Both the position numbers and the translations under genes were made by a program. DNA of 64,000 nucleotides from Microbacteriaceae bacterium VKM Ac-2854 (GTDB lineage Bacteria > Actinomycetota > Actinomycetes > Actinomycetales > Microbacteriaceae): the NCBI GenBank assembly GCA_013205085.1, contig JABMLH010000002.1:740900-804899 (forward strand), written 5' to 3'. Below, in pieces: positions 44,452 through 53,706 of this stretch. Numbering within the stretch: the stretch's first letter is position 1; the number at the start of each line of letters is the position of its first letter. The notes under the pieces were generated by a model that saw nothing but the letters and a program-made list of their open reading frames with translations, was not told the DNA's origin and did no database searches.

Positions 44452-45660
44452 CTATCCGCCGCTCATCGGTGCGGCGCCGCTCGTCGCCGCTTCATCCGCC
44501 GCGGCGGAGGCCCGATCCGTCGCGTAGAGCACAGCACCGAGCAGTTCGGCCCGGTCGACGAGCTGCGAGGGCAGCACCTCGGGGATGCTGCCGCGGGCGC
44601 TGATCACCGAGCGCTCGAGGCTGTGCCGCAGCGGGCCCAGCAGGAGCTCGCCCGAGCGCGCGAGCTCGCCGCCGATGACGAGCCGGCCGGGATCGAGCAG
44701 GTTGCAGAGATTGGCGGCGGCGATGCCGATGTGCCGGCCGGCGTCGGCGATGGCACGGATGCAGCTCGCATCTCCGCCCACGGCGCGCACAACGACGTCG
44801 TGCAGTTTCAGGCCGGGCCGCTCCGCGCGCAGCCCCGCGAGCAGAGCATCCGCGCCGACGATCGCCTCCAGGCAACCGCGGTTGCCGCAGCGGCAGACCG
44901 GCCCCTCCTCGTCGATGACGGTGTGGCCGAACTCGCCCGCGCTCCCACTGTTGCCGCGGAACACGCGTCCGTTCAGGATGAGGCCGGCGCCGATCCCGTG
45001 ACTCACCGAGATGTACGCCGCGTTGTCGTAGCCGCGCATCGCACCCATCCGCGACTCGGCGAGCGCGCCGAGATTGGCCGCGTTGTCGAGGTACACGGGG
45101 CGCTTGAGCCGCAGCTGCAGCGACTCGGCGACGTCGACGTTGTCCCAACCGCGCAGGATGCCGGTCCGGGTGATGGTGCCGGTGCGACGATCGATCGGCG
45201 CCGGCAGGGCGAGGCCGATCGCCAGGATCTCGTCCATCCGCGCCTCGACCGTGTCGAGCATGTCGGCCAAGAGCCGCGCGACCTTGTCGAGCTCGTTGTC
45301 GGCGCGATGATCGCGGGCGAGCGGCATGTGGTACTCGGAGAGCACGGTGTGGGCGGAGTCCGCGAGCGCGACCCGCATGTGCCGCGTCGAGAAGTGCACC
45401 CCCGCCACGAGGCCGGTACTGCGGGCGAGGGTGACGTGCTGCGCGCGCCGACCGCTGCGCGAGGTGGGCGTTGTGGTGAGCACCCCGGAGGCCGAGAGTT
45501 CCTTGACGATGTTCGACACCGTCGCGGCCGAGAGCCCGGTCACCCCGGCGAGTTCGACCTGGGTCAGGCCGCCGTGCTTCTTGACCGCCTCCAGGATGCG
45601 CGCGCGGTTCGCCTCGCGCAGGGACGCCTGCGACCCCGGCGTCGTGCGCGTTGTACTCAC
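44452..45660 (-). CDS. ROK-family transcriptional regulator (XylR-like)
   Basis: A 402-residue repressor. N-terminal HTH (LTQVELAGVTGLSAATVSNIVKEL, about residues 31-54), then a sugar-kinase-like ROK domain with the zinc motif CRCGNRGCLEAIVG (CxCGxxGCxE) and DNAANLGALAESR. ROK repressors of this layout bind xylose or glucose-type ligands. It is the first gene of the operon, followed directly by the XylF-like, ATPase and permease genes, so it most likely controls them. GTG start at 45660. Confidence 0.9.
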   Translation of the reverse strand: MSTTRTTPGSQASLREANRARILEAVKKHGGLTQVELAGVTGLSAATVSNIVKELSASGVLTTTPTSRSGRRAQHVTLARSTGLVAGVHFSTRHMRVALADSAHTVLSEYHMPLARDHRADNELDKVARLLADMLDTVEARMDEILAIGLALPAPIDRRTGTITRTGILRGWDNVDVAESLQLRLKRPVYLDNAANLGALAESRMGAMRGYDNAAYISVSHGIGAGLILNGRVFRGNSGSAGEFGHTVIDEEGPVCRCGNRGCLEAIVGADALLAGLRAERPGLKLHDVVVRAVGGDASCIRAIADAGRHIGIAAANLCNLLDPGRLVIGGELARSGELLLGPLRHSLERSVISARGSIPEVLPSQLVDRAELLGAVLYATDRASAAADEAATSGAAPMSGG

Positions 45661-45698
45661 GCCATCACCCTACGACCCGTCCGGGCCGTCGCGATGCG

Positions 45699-45938
45699 TC
45701 AGCGGGCGACGGAGCGGACGCGGCCGTCGAGGCTGGTCGCGATGCGGTCGCGCACCCGGTCCACCAGTCGGCGGTCGCTGCCCATCGCGTTGCGTTCGCT
45801 GAGGATGCCGCCGAGCCGCGCGTAGTACTGCGCCGTGTCGAGCGCGAACAGCTCGCGGATCGCGGCGACCTTCGCGGAGTCGTGGGCCGGGTGGGTGTCC
45901 TCGAAAGCGAGGAGAGCGCGCTGGCTGCGGTCGAGCAT
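45699..45938 (-). CDS. DUF3263 small DNA-binding-like protein
   Basis: A 79-residue protein, LDRSQRALLAFEDTHPAHDSAKVAAIRELFALDTAQYYARLGGIL, matching DUF3263, a short actinobacteria-specific helical family with an HTH-like core. The function is unknown. It lies just upstream of the ROK gene on the same strand (38 bp). The 258 bp before it (45939-46196) hold a possible promoter, GCGGAA/ATCCTA read leftward with 17-bp spacing, and no other gene. Confidence 0.8.
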   Translation of the reverse strand: MLDRSQRALLAFEDTHPAHDSAKVAAIRELFALDTAQYYARLGGILSERNAMGSDRRLVDRVRDRIATSLDGRVRSVAR

Positions 45939-46196
45939 GTTCGGATCCTCTGGGCTCGGTTCAGAGCATCCGGCGGATTCCGGATGATGGTGTCACCCCG
46001 GAGGGGGACGGCTGCGGGGAAGGCAGCTCCGATCCTAATGGTTACTCGGGATTCGCGGAACCGAGATCTCGTCGGATCACGGCCTCGTTGTGCCCCATCG
46101 GCGTGCATCCGACGGCGAGGAGCGCGATCCTGTCCCTCGCGAGTAGCCCGCGGTCGTCCCCCGATCACCACGAACGAGGCTCCCTCGCATTGGGGG

Positions 46197-47198
46197 TCAG
46201 GGCGCGGTCGTGGATGAGCGCACAACGAGCTCGGGCTGGATGCGTCCGCTGTAGCCGGTGCGACCGGCATCGAGTTCGCCCAGCAGAAGTGCGACACAGC
46301 GCCGACCGAGTTCGCGGAAGTCTTGGCGCACCGTGGTCAGCGGCGGCCAGTAGTGCGCCGCCTCCGGCACATCGTCGAAGCCGACGATACTGAGATCGTC
46401 GGGCACCCGGACGCCGAGCTCGTGCGCCGCGTGCAGCAGCCCCAACGCCATCTGGTCGTTCGAGGAGAAGATGGCGCCCGCTCCGACCGGGCCGAGGATG
46501 TCGAGACCGACCCGGTACCCGCACGCCGCCGTCCAGTCGCCGAGGATCGGCGACGTCGCCTCGAGCCCGTGCGCCGCCAACTCGGCGAAGTAGCCGCGCT
46601 GGCGGGCCGCCGCCTCGATCCAGTCCTGCGGACCGGCGAGGTGCAGGATGCGGCGATGACCGAGCTCGATCAGGTGTCGCGTCGCGAGCCGGGCCCCGGC
46701 GACCTGGTCCACCGAGTACGAGTGGTCCTCGGTCTCGCCGGCCGACTGCAGCGTGACGTACGGCACCGAGAAACGCATCCCGGCGATCACCTCGAGCACC
46801 CGCAGTTGCGGCGCGATCACAACGAGACCCTCGACGTTCTGATCCAGCAGCCGACGCAATCCGCGCTCGATCGAGCTGGGGTCCGTGCCGTCCACGTTGG
46901 TCTCGCTGACGAAGTACCCGGCCTCGCGGGCGGCGGCCTCGATCGCCTGCATGCTCGATGCCGGGCCGTAGTGCGCGCTCTCGGCGGCGAGGACGCCGAT
47001 CGCGCCGGTACGGCTGGTCGCCAGGGCGCGAGCGGACGCGTTCGGACGGTAGTCCAGGGCGGCCATCGCGTCCAGGACCCGCTGCTTGGTCGCCGGTCGG
47101 ATGCTGGGATGCTCGTTCAGCACCCGCGAGACGGTCTGGTGCGAGACCTCGGCGAGCGCCGCCACATCCCTGATGCTGGGCGCGCGTTCGGTCACCAT
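46197..47198 (-). CDS. LacI-family transcriptional regulator
   Basis: A 333-residue repressor, SIRDVAALAEVSHQTVSRVLNEHPSIRPATKQRVLDAM, then hinge and sugar-binding domain (VEGLVVIAPQLR, AIFSSNDQMALGLLHAA). It stands alone between metB and the DUF3263 gene and has no adjacent sugar genes, so its target is unknown. The upstream hairpin at 47215-47287 probably insulates it from metB. Confidence 0.9.
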   Translation of the reverse strand: MVTERAPSIRDVAALAEVSHQTVSRVLNEHPSIRPATKQRVLDAMAALDYRPNASARALATSRTGAIGVLAAESAHYGPASSMQAIEAAAREAGYFVSETNVDGTDPSSIERGLRRLLDQNVEGLVVIAPQLRVLEVIAGMRFSVPYVTLQSAGETEDHSYSVDQVAGARLATRHLIELGHRRILHLAGPQDWIEAAARQRGYFAELAAHGLEATSPILGDWTAACGYRVGLDILGPVGAGAIFSSNDQMALGLLHAAHELGVRVPDDLSIVGFDDVPEAAHYWPPLTTVRQDFRELGRRCVALLLGELDAGRTGYSGRIQPELVVRSSTTAP

Positions 47199-47214
47199 GC
47201 CCCTACCCTAGGGC

Positions 47215-47287
47215 TGCGAGGGACCCCGCCAGCACGCACGGGACCCCGGGGCCGCGGCGCCCTCGCGCGCTGCGCGGGTCCCTCGCA
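47215..47287 (-). terminator. Long-loop palindrome after metB
   Basis: TGCGAGGGACCC (47215-47226) and GGGTCCCTCGCA (47276-47287) are perfect 12-bp arms around a GC-rich loop, between the metB stop and the lacI start. Confidence 0.6.
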
Positions 47288-47292
47288 AGCGC

Positions 47293-48447
47293 CTACTTGC
47301 GCGGCAGGGCCGCCGCGAGGTCGGCGATCAGGTCGTCGACGTCCTCGAGGCCGACGGAGAGCCGCACCAGGCCCTCGGAGACCTGCAGCGGCGTGCCCTT
47401 GACCGAGGCGTGCGTCATCTCGGAGGGGTAGCCGATCAGCGACTCGACGCCGCCGAGCGACTCCGCGAGCTGGAACACCTTGGTCGACTCCGCGAACTTG
47501 CGGGCCGCGCGCGATCCCGATGCGAGTTCGACCGAGAGCATTCCGCCGAAGCCGGACATCTGCTGCTTCGCCAGTTCGTGCCCGGGGTGCGAGGGCAGGC
47601 CCGGGTAGTAGACGGTGGCGACCGCCGGGTGCCCGTCCAGGAACTCCGCGATCTTCTGCGCGTTCTGCGTGTGCCGCTCCATCCGCACCGCGAGCGTCTT
47701 GATGCCGCGCACCGTCAGCCACGCATCCATCGGGCCCGAGACGGCGCCGACAGCGAACTGCAGGAACTTGATCTGCTCCTGCAGCGGCCCCTTGTTCAGC
47801 GCGAGCGCGCCGCCGAGCACATCGGAGTGACCGCCGAGGTACTTGGTGGTCGAGTGCACCACGACGTCGGCGCCGAGGGCGATCGGCTGCTGCAGCGCCG
47901 GCGAGGCGAAGGTGTTGTCCACCACAACGAGCACGTTCATCGAGTGCGCGAGGTCGGCCAGCTCGGCGATGTCGCTGATCTTCATCAGCGGGTTCGACGG
48001 GGTCTCGACCCAGAGCAGCTTGGTCTCGCCCGGGATGATCGCCATCTGCACCTCGCGCAGGTTCGACATGTCGACGGTGCTGTTGCGGATACCCCAGGCG
48101 CCGAAGACCCGGTCGATCAGACGGTGCGTCCCGCCGTACGCGTCGTTGCCGAGCACGATGTGGTCTCCCGGCTTCAGCGCGGCGCGCAGCAGGGTGTCCT
48201 CCGCGGCGAGACCCGAGGAGAAGGAGTACGCCTCGTCGGCGCCCTCCAGCGAGGCGATCAACTCCTGCACCGAGTCGCGGGTGGGGTTGCCGCCGCGGGC
48301 GTACTCGTAGCCGCCGCGGAAGCCGCCGATCCCGTCCTGGACGAAGGTGGAGGTGAAGTACACCGGGGGTACGACCGCACCGGTGCTCGGATCGAAGTCC
48401 TGTCCGGCGTGGATCGCGCGGGTCTCGAAGTGCTGCTTCTTGGGCAT
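47293..48447 (-). CDS. metB: Cystathionine gamma-synthase/lyase family PLP enzyme
   Basis: A 384-residue Cys/Met-metabolism PLP enzyme with the Schiff-base lysine K202 in STTKYLGGHSD, plus SSGLAAEDTLL and ETPSNPLMKISDI. By itself it could make cystathionine from an activated homoserine or cleave it. It is downstream of cbs (43 bp) in an operon with a Cys leader peptide, which favours gamma-lyase activity giving cysteine; related actinobacterial MetB enzymes are known to do both. MPKKQHFETRAIHAG is the usual N-terminus. Confidence 0.9.
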   Translation of the reverse strand: MPKKQHFETRAIHAGQDFDPSTGAVVPPVYFTSTFVQDGIGGFRGGYEYARGGNPTRDSVQELIASLEGADEAYSFSSGLAAEDTLLRAALKPGDHIVLGNDAYGGTHRLIDRVFGAWGIRNSTVDMSNLREVQMAIIPGETKLLWVETPSNPLMKISDIAELADLAHSMNVLVVVDNTFASPALQQPIALGADVVVHSTTKYLGGHSDVLGGALALNKGPLQEQIKFLQFAVGAVSGPMDAWLTVRGIKTLAVRMERHTQNAQKIAEFLDGHPAVATVYYPGLPSHPGHELAKQQMSGFGGMLSVELASGSRAARKFAESTKVFQLAESLGGVESLIGYPSEMTHASVKGTPLQVSEGLVRLSVGLEDVDDLIADLAAALPRK

Positions 48448-48490
48448 GCGGGTAAAGCCTTCCGGAAAAGTTCTGAAGAGAAAGAGGGAG

Positions 48491-49866
<1,376 letters not shown>

Positions 49867-49870
<4 letters not shown>

Positions 49871-49971
49871 GACGAGACGACCCCCGCGGCGCTCAGCGCG
49901 GCGGGGCAACAGCGACGAACCCGGGAAGAGGTCGTGGTGAACACGGTCCGGGGGGTTCGGTCGAAGGTCAT
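49867..49971 (-). CDS. Leaderless Cys-Cys leader peptide (attenuator) of cbs-metB
   Basis: A 34-codon ORF, MTFDRTPRTVFTTTSSRVRR, then CC, then PAALSAAGVVSS. The ATG (49971) is 6 bases after a -10 TACAGT (49978-49983), so the mRNA begins at the start codon. Tandem Cys codons TGT-TGC (49906-49911) directly precede a 10-bp hairpin (49882-49906, loop TGA) whose 3' arm GCGGGG(G) is the only ribosome binding site for cbs. The leader's TGA overlaps the cbs GTG. Ribosomes stalling on Cys codons when cysteine is short would open the hairpin and switch on cbs. This matches the polycysteine leader attenuators described in mycobacteria. Confidence 0.8.
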
Positions 49972-49977
49972 GCGCAC

Positions 49978-49983
49978 ACTGTA
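49978..49983 (-). promoter_or_regulatory. -10 element of the cys-leader/cbs/metB promoter
   Basis: TACAGT on the minus strand, exactly 6 bases upstream of the leader peptide ATG. The -35 region is not clearly recognisable. Confidence 0.55.
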
Positions 49984-50035
49984 GCAACCGCGAATCGCGT
50001 GTTACGGAGGCTGCCTCGCCTTCGATCCGAACCGG

Positions 50036-50701
50036 TCATCCCGCCGAGGGTTCGCGCGGCAGCAACCAGATCGCCTCACCCGCCGCCGGCTCGAGTGTGA
50101 CGGATCCGCGCTCGGTCGCGACCGTGTGTTGCGCCTCCACCCGGATCTCGGCGCCCGGCTCCAGGCCGTGCTCCTCGAAGGCGGCGAGCAGCAGCGGGTC
50201 GTCGTCCGAGATCCGCGTGATCGCGAACGTGCCGGGGGCCGCCTCGCTCAGCCGCACCGCATCCGCCGGGGTGGAGGTGCGGCCGTCCTTCGTCGGGATC
50301 GGGTCGCCGTGCGGGTCGCGCTCCGGGTAGCCGAGCAGTGCATCGATCCGGTCGATCATCAGGTCGGTACAGGCGTGCTCCAGCCGCTCGGCCTCGTTGT
50401 GCACCTCGTCCCAGGAATAGCCGAGAGTGGTGACCAGGAACGATTCGAGCAACCGGTGCCGACGCACCATCTGGATCGCGTAGCGCTCGCCCTCCGCGGT
50501 CAGCAGCACCGGCTTGTACGGCTCGTGCACCACCAACCCCTGCGCTGCGAGCCGCTTGACCGTGTCGGTGATGTTGGCGGCCGTGGTGCCGAACCGTTCC
50601 GCCAGGGCCTTGCCCGTGATCGGCGGTTCGCCCCACTCGGTCGCCGACCAGATCGCCTTCAGGTAGTCCTGGGCGACGGGGCTGATCGACTCGATGTCCA
50701 C
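50036..50701 (-). CDS. mntR: DtxR-family manganese-responsive regulator (MntR)
   Basis: A 221-residue protein: an N-terminal winged helix (SPVAQDYLKAIWSATEW, ITGKALAERFGTTAANITDTVKRLAAQGLV), a dimerisation/metal-binding domain (RRHRLLESFLVTTLGYSWDEVHNEAERLEH) and a C-terminal SH3-like domain, the IdeR/MntR layout. Encoded 26 bp downstream of the Mn transporter mntH on the same strand, it most likely represses mntH when Mn is plentiful. The GTG at 50701 is the most likely start; no strong ribosome binding site is visible. Confidence 0.85.
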   Translation of the reverse strand: MDIESISPVAQDYLKAIWSATEWGEPPITGKALAERFGTTAANITDTVKRLAAQGLVVHEPYKPVLLTAEGERYAIQMVRRHRLLESFLVTTLGYSWDEVHNEAERLEHACTDLMIDRIDALLGYPERDPHGDPIPTKDGRTSTPADAVRLSEAAPGTFAITRISDDDPLLLAAFEEHGLEPGAEIRVEAQHTVATERGSVTLEPAAGEAIWLLPREPSAG

Positions 50702-50727
50702 GGCGACAGGGTACTCGGGAGCATCGG

Positions 50728-51996
50728 TTACGCGGCCCCGGTGAAGGTCAGCACCAGCAGGGCGACGTTCAGGGCCACGATCGCCGCGGTCACGATCCAC
50801 GCGACGACGGTGACGCCGAGCCGGTTCACGAAGTCGCCCATTACCGCCTTCGAGCTGGTGTACCGCACCAGGGGGATCAGAGCGAAGGGGATGCCGATCG
50901 AGAGCAGCACCTGGCTGAGCACGAGCGCCCAGGTCGGATCCACCCCGGCCGCCAGGACGATCAGCGCCGGGATCAGGGTGAACGCGCGCCGCAGCAGCAG
51001 CGGGATGCGTACGTGCAGCAGCCCCGACATGATCGTCGCCCCGGCGTAGCAGCCGACCGACGTCGACGCGAGGCCGGACGCGAGCAGCCCGAGGCCGAAG
51101 ATCACGCCGATGCCCGCGCCGAGGTTGTCGACGATCGCCGCGTGCGCCCCCTCGATCGACTCGGTGCCCGCGACGCCGCGCAGGCTGGCGGCCGCGAGCA
51201 GCAGCATCGCGATGTTCACCGTGCCCGCGATCACGAGCGCGATCGCGACGTCCCAGCGGGTGGCCACCAGCAGCCGGCGGATCCGCGGCGCGTCGTTGCC
51301 GACGCCGTGCCGATCACGGGCTAGCGCTGAGTGCAGGTAGATGGCGTGCGGCATCACCGTGGCGCCGAGCATGCTCGCGGCGAGCAACACCGTCTGCGAG
51401 CCCTCGAACCGCGGCACGATGCCGGCCGCCGCGTCGCCCCAGCTGACCGGGCTGACGACGAGCCCGGCGAGGAAGCCGACGGCGATGATGCCGAGGAAGG
51501 CGAGGATGACCGCCTCGAACGGACGCTGACCACCCCGGGTCTGCACGGCGAGCATCGCCATCGAGATCAGGCCGACGATCAGGCCGCCCAGCGGCAGCGG
51601 CACGCCGAACAGGATGTAGAGCGCGAGCGCGCCGCCGATCACTTCGGCGACATCGGTCGCCGCCGCGACGACTTCGGCCTGGACCCAGAACGCCAGCCGG
51701 CCGAGCCGCGGCAGCCGATCGCCGAGCACCTCGGGGAGGCTGCGTCCGGTGACCAGGCCGAGCTTCGCGGAGAGGTACTGGATCAGAACGGCCATCACGT
51801 TCGCCGCGACCAGCACCCACACCAGCAGGTAGCCGTAGGAGGCGCCTGCGGTGAGATTCGCCGCGACGTTGCCGGGATCGACGTAGGCGATCGCCGCGAC
51901 GAAGGCCGGGCCGAGCAACCAGAACAGTCGCGTCTCGGGGCGTCGGGGCGGGGCCGTCTGCACTGCGGTCACGGTCGCTCCCTCATGGGCTGGCAT
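50728..51996 (-). CDS. mntH: Nramp-type Mn(II)/Fe(II) transporter MntH
   Basis: A 422-residue transporter with about 11 helices. The metal-binding helix 1 motif DPGN is at residue 40-43 (YVDPGNVAANL) and the helix 6 MPH motif in ATVMPHAIYLHSAL. These are the canonical metal-coordinating residues of Nramp proton/Mn symporters. The ATG at 51996 lies only 2 bp from the perfect palindrome AAGTTAAG-GTAG-CTTAACTT, the likely MntR operator. Confidence 0.92.
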   Translation of the reverse strand: MPAHEGATVTAVQTAPPRRPETRLFWLLGPAFVAAIAYVDPGNVAANLTAGASYGYLLVWVLVAANVMAVLIQYLSAKLGLVTGRSLPEVLGDRLPRLGRLAFWVQAEVVAAATDVAEVIGGALALYILFGVPLPLGGLIVGLISMAMLAVQTRGGQRPFEAVILAFLGIIAVGFLAGLVVSPVSWGDAAAGIVPRFEGSQTVLLAASMLGATVMPHAIYLHSALARDRHGVGNDAPRIRRLLVATRWDVAIALVIAGTVNIAMLLLAAASLRGVAGTESIEGAHAAIVDNLGAGIGVIFGLGLLASGLASTSVGCYAGATIMSGLLHVRIPLLLRRAFTLIPALIVLAAGVDPTWALVLSQVLLSIGIPFALIPLVRYTSSKAVMGDFVNRLGVTVVAWIVTAAIVALNVALLVLTFTGAA

Positions 51997-51998
51997 AG

Positions 51999-52018
51999 AA
52001 GTTAAGGTAGCTTAACTT
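51999..52018. promoter_or_regulatory. MntR operator, AAGTTAAG-GTAG-CTTAACTT
   Basis: A perfect 8+4+8 palindrome, in the style of DtxR/MntR sites, ending 2 bp from the mntH start codon. It would overlap or block the promoter. Confidence 0.7.
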
Positions 52019-52178
52019 TTCGTTGATCGCTACGTCATGGTCTCTTCGGTGCGGACGCATTGATCCGTTTGCCAGTCCTTCTCGTTATCCTGTTGGGGCC
52101 TTCTCCGCCCGAGGTGCGCCTCGGCGCCGCGAGCGCGGCTCCGGCCCGAATCCCCCCGAGCGAAAGCGAGCATCCCGC

Positions 52179-52844
52179 GTGCCGACCAACCCGTCGAAGC
52201 AGAAGAACGGCCCGACCTCCGCGAAGAACCGCGCGCGGTTGGAGAAGGTCGAGGCCTTCAAGCGCGAGCAGCAGGCCGCGACGCGTAAGCGTCGGATCCT
52301 CGGCTGGACCTTCGCCGCGATCGGTGTCGTCGCGATCGGCGCGATCGTGACCGTGGTGGTGATCGGCAACAGCCAGCTCGCCGCGCAGAACGCCGCCCTC
52401 TCCGAGCCGATCGACGGCGTCGAGACCTTCGACAACACGGCCAACCACGTCACCGGTACGGTCGACTACGCCCAGACGCCCCCGGCCGGCGGTGACCACG
52501 CGGCGGTCTGGCTGAACTGCGGCGTCTACACCGAGCCGGTGCCGAACGAGAACGCGGTGCACGACCTCGAGCACGGCGCCATCTGGGCCACGTACGACCC
52601 GTCGCTGCCGCAGAGCGAGGTCGACGCGCTGATCGCCGAGCTGCCCGACACCTACGTCACCGTCTCGCCCTACGAGGGCCTGCCCTCCCCCATCGTGCTC
52701 AGCGCGTGGAACGCCCAGCTGCAGATCGACGATCCCGACGATTCCCGCGTCGCCGCATTCGTGAGCCAGTACTGGCAGAGCGGCACCGCCCCGGAGATCG
52801 GCGCGGCGTGCACGGGCGGTGTGGATGCGGCCGGCAAGCAGTAG
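52179..52844 (+). CDS. DUF3105 membrane-anchored protein
   Basis: A 221-residue protein. A charged N-terminus rich in Lys/Arg (PTNPSKQKNGPTSAKNRARLEKVEAFKREQQAATRKRR) leads into a single membrane helix (LGWTFAAIGVVAIGAIVTVVVI) and an extracellular DUF3105 domain with the NENAVHDLEHGAIWATYDP motif, whose histidines could bind metal. The DUF3105 family occurs next to DUF305 genes in actinobacteria, as here. Function unknown. Starts at GTG 52179. Confidence 0.82.
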   Translation: MPTNPSKQKNGPTSAKNRARLEKVEAFKREQQAATRKRRILGWTFAAIGVVAIGAIVTVVVIGNSQLAAQNAALSEPIDGVETFDNTANHVTGTVDYAQTPPAGGDHAAVWLNCGVYTEPVPNENAVHDLEHGAIWATYDPSLPQSEVDALIAELPDTYVTVSPYEGLPSPIVLSAWNAQLQIDDPDDSRVAAFVSQYWQSGTAPEIGAACTGGVDAAGKQ

Positions 52845-53490
52845 TCGCCGCGGCCTCGTCGCGGTCATCGTCGTCGTCGCCCTCCTCTTCGGCGCGGTGC
52901 TCGGCTACCTCGGCGGAGTGGTCAGCTCCATCGGCGGCGAGCCGAGCCCGACGCAGAACAGCGTCGAGGCCGGTTTCAGCCGCGACATGCAGGTGCATCA
53001 CCTGCAGGGCGCCCAATTGGCGCTGATCGCGCACGAGCGCAGCACGGACCCCGAGATCCTCGCGATCTCGCGCGACATCCTGCTCACTCAGCAGCAGCAG
53101 GCCGGTCAGATGTTCGGCTGGCTGGCGACCTGGGGTCTGCAGCCGGCCGCATCCGAACCGTCGATGACGTGGATGACCCGGCCGACGCTTTCGGCGGAAC
53201 AGGACGAGCACAGCAGCATGGGCATGACGGACGCCGCGTCGATCCCCGAGCTGATGCCCGGGATGGCCACCACCGCTCAGATCGACGAACTCAGCGCCGC
53301 GACCGGCGTCGACGAGGATCGGTTGTTCCTGCAGCTGATGATCGCGCACCACGAGGGCGCGCTGGACATGGCGGAGGCGGTGCTCGCCCGCAGCCGCAAC
53401 GCCGTCGTCACCGACTTCGCTCAGCGCCTCATCGTCGCTCAAACCGCCGAGATCTCGCAGATGCAAGCCATGCTGGACGCGCGGGCCTGA
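52825..53490 (+). CDS. DUF305 membrane-anchored protein
   Basis: A 221-residue protein with an N-terminal membrane helix (about residues 9-32) and a DUF305 helical-bundle domain. It has an MQVHHLQGAQLALIAHE helix early and the characteristic LMIAHHEGALDMAEAVLAR late; the two HH motifs are the likely metal ligands. Its start overlaps the end of the DUF3105 gene (20 bp; ATG 52825, or GTG 52819). Such pairs are linked to copper or redox stress in some bacteria, but the role here is unproven. Confidence 0.82.
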   Translation: MRPASSSRRGLVAVIVVVALLFGAVLGYLGGVVSSIGGEPSPTQNSVEAGFSRDMQVHHLQGAQLALIAHERSTDPEILAISRDILLTQQQQAGQMFGWLATWGLQPAASEPSMTWMTRPTLSAEQDEHSSMGMTDAASIPELMPGMATTAQIDELSAATGVDEDRLFLQLMIAHHEGALDMAEAVLARSRNAVVTDFAQRLIVAQTAEISQMQAMLDARA

Positions 53491-53523
53491 CCCAGCGGAT
53501 CCGCGCTGCATCGCGCGAACGCC

Positions 53524-53578
53524 GGTTGAGCCTGCCGAACCACTCGTCGGTGAGGGGGTGGTTTCGGCAGGCTCAACC
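53524..53578. terminator. 20-bp-armed palindrome GGTTGAGCCTGCCGAACCAC
   Basis: Left arm 53524-53543, right arm 53558-53578 with one bulge. It lies between convergent DUF305 and ABC exporter genes and runs directly into the tandem array 53572-53685. The core matches the direct repeats at 24177-24243. Confidence 0.65.
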
Positions 53579-53685
53579 AGCGGGAGGCGGCTCAACCAAC
53601 GGGAGGCGGCCCAACCAGCGGGAGGCGGCTCAACCACCGGGAGGCGGGTCTGCCTACTGCAGGCGGCCCAACCGCCGGCAGGCGG
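53572..53685 (+). repeat. Six tandem copies of a 19-bp unit, CTCAACCAGCGGGAGGCGG
   Basis: Units start at 53572, 53591, 53610, 53629, 53648 and 53667; the fifth and sixth have diverged to GTCTGCCTACTGCAGGCGG and CCCAACCGCCGGCAGGCGG. The array begins inside the right arm of the palindrome before it, so it appears to have grown from the end of that element by slippage. Confidence 0.85.
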
Positions 53686-53706
53686 CTCTGCCTACATCTC
53701 GCCCGC

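Noticed and set aside
49872..50035. SAM or cobalamin riboswitch before cbs-metB
   Set aside because: The leader is short and fully explained by the Cys leader ORF, its promoter and one hairpin; no riboswitch core was recognised.
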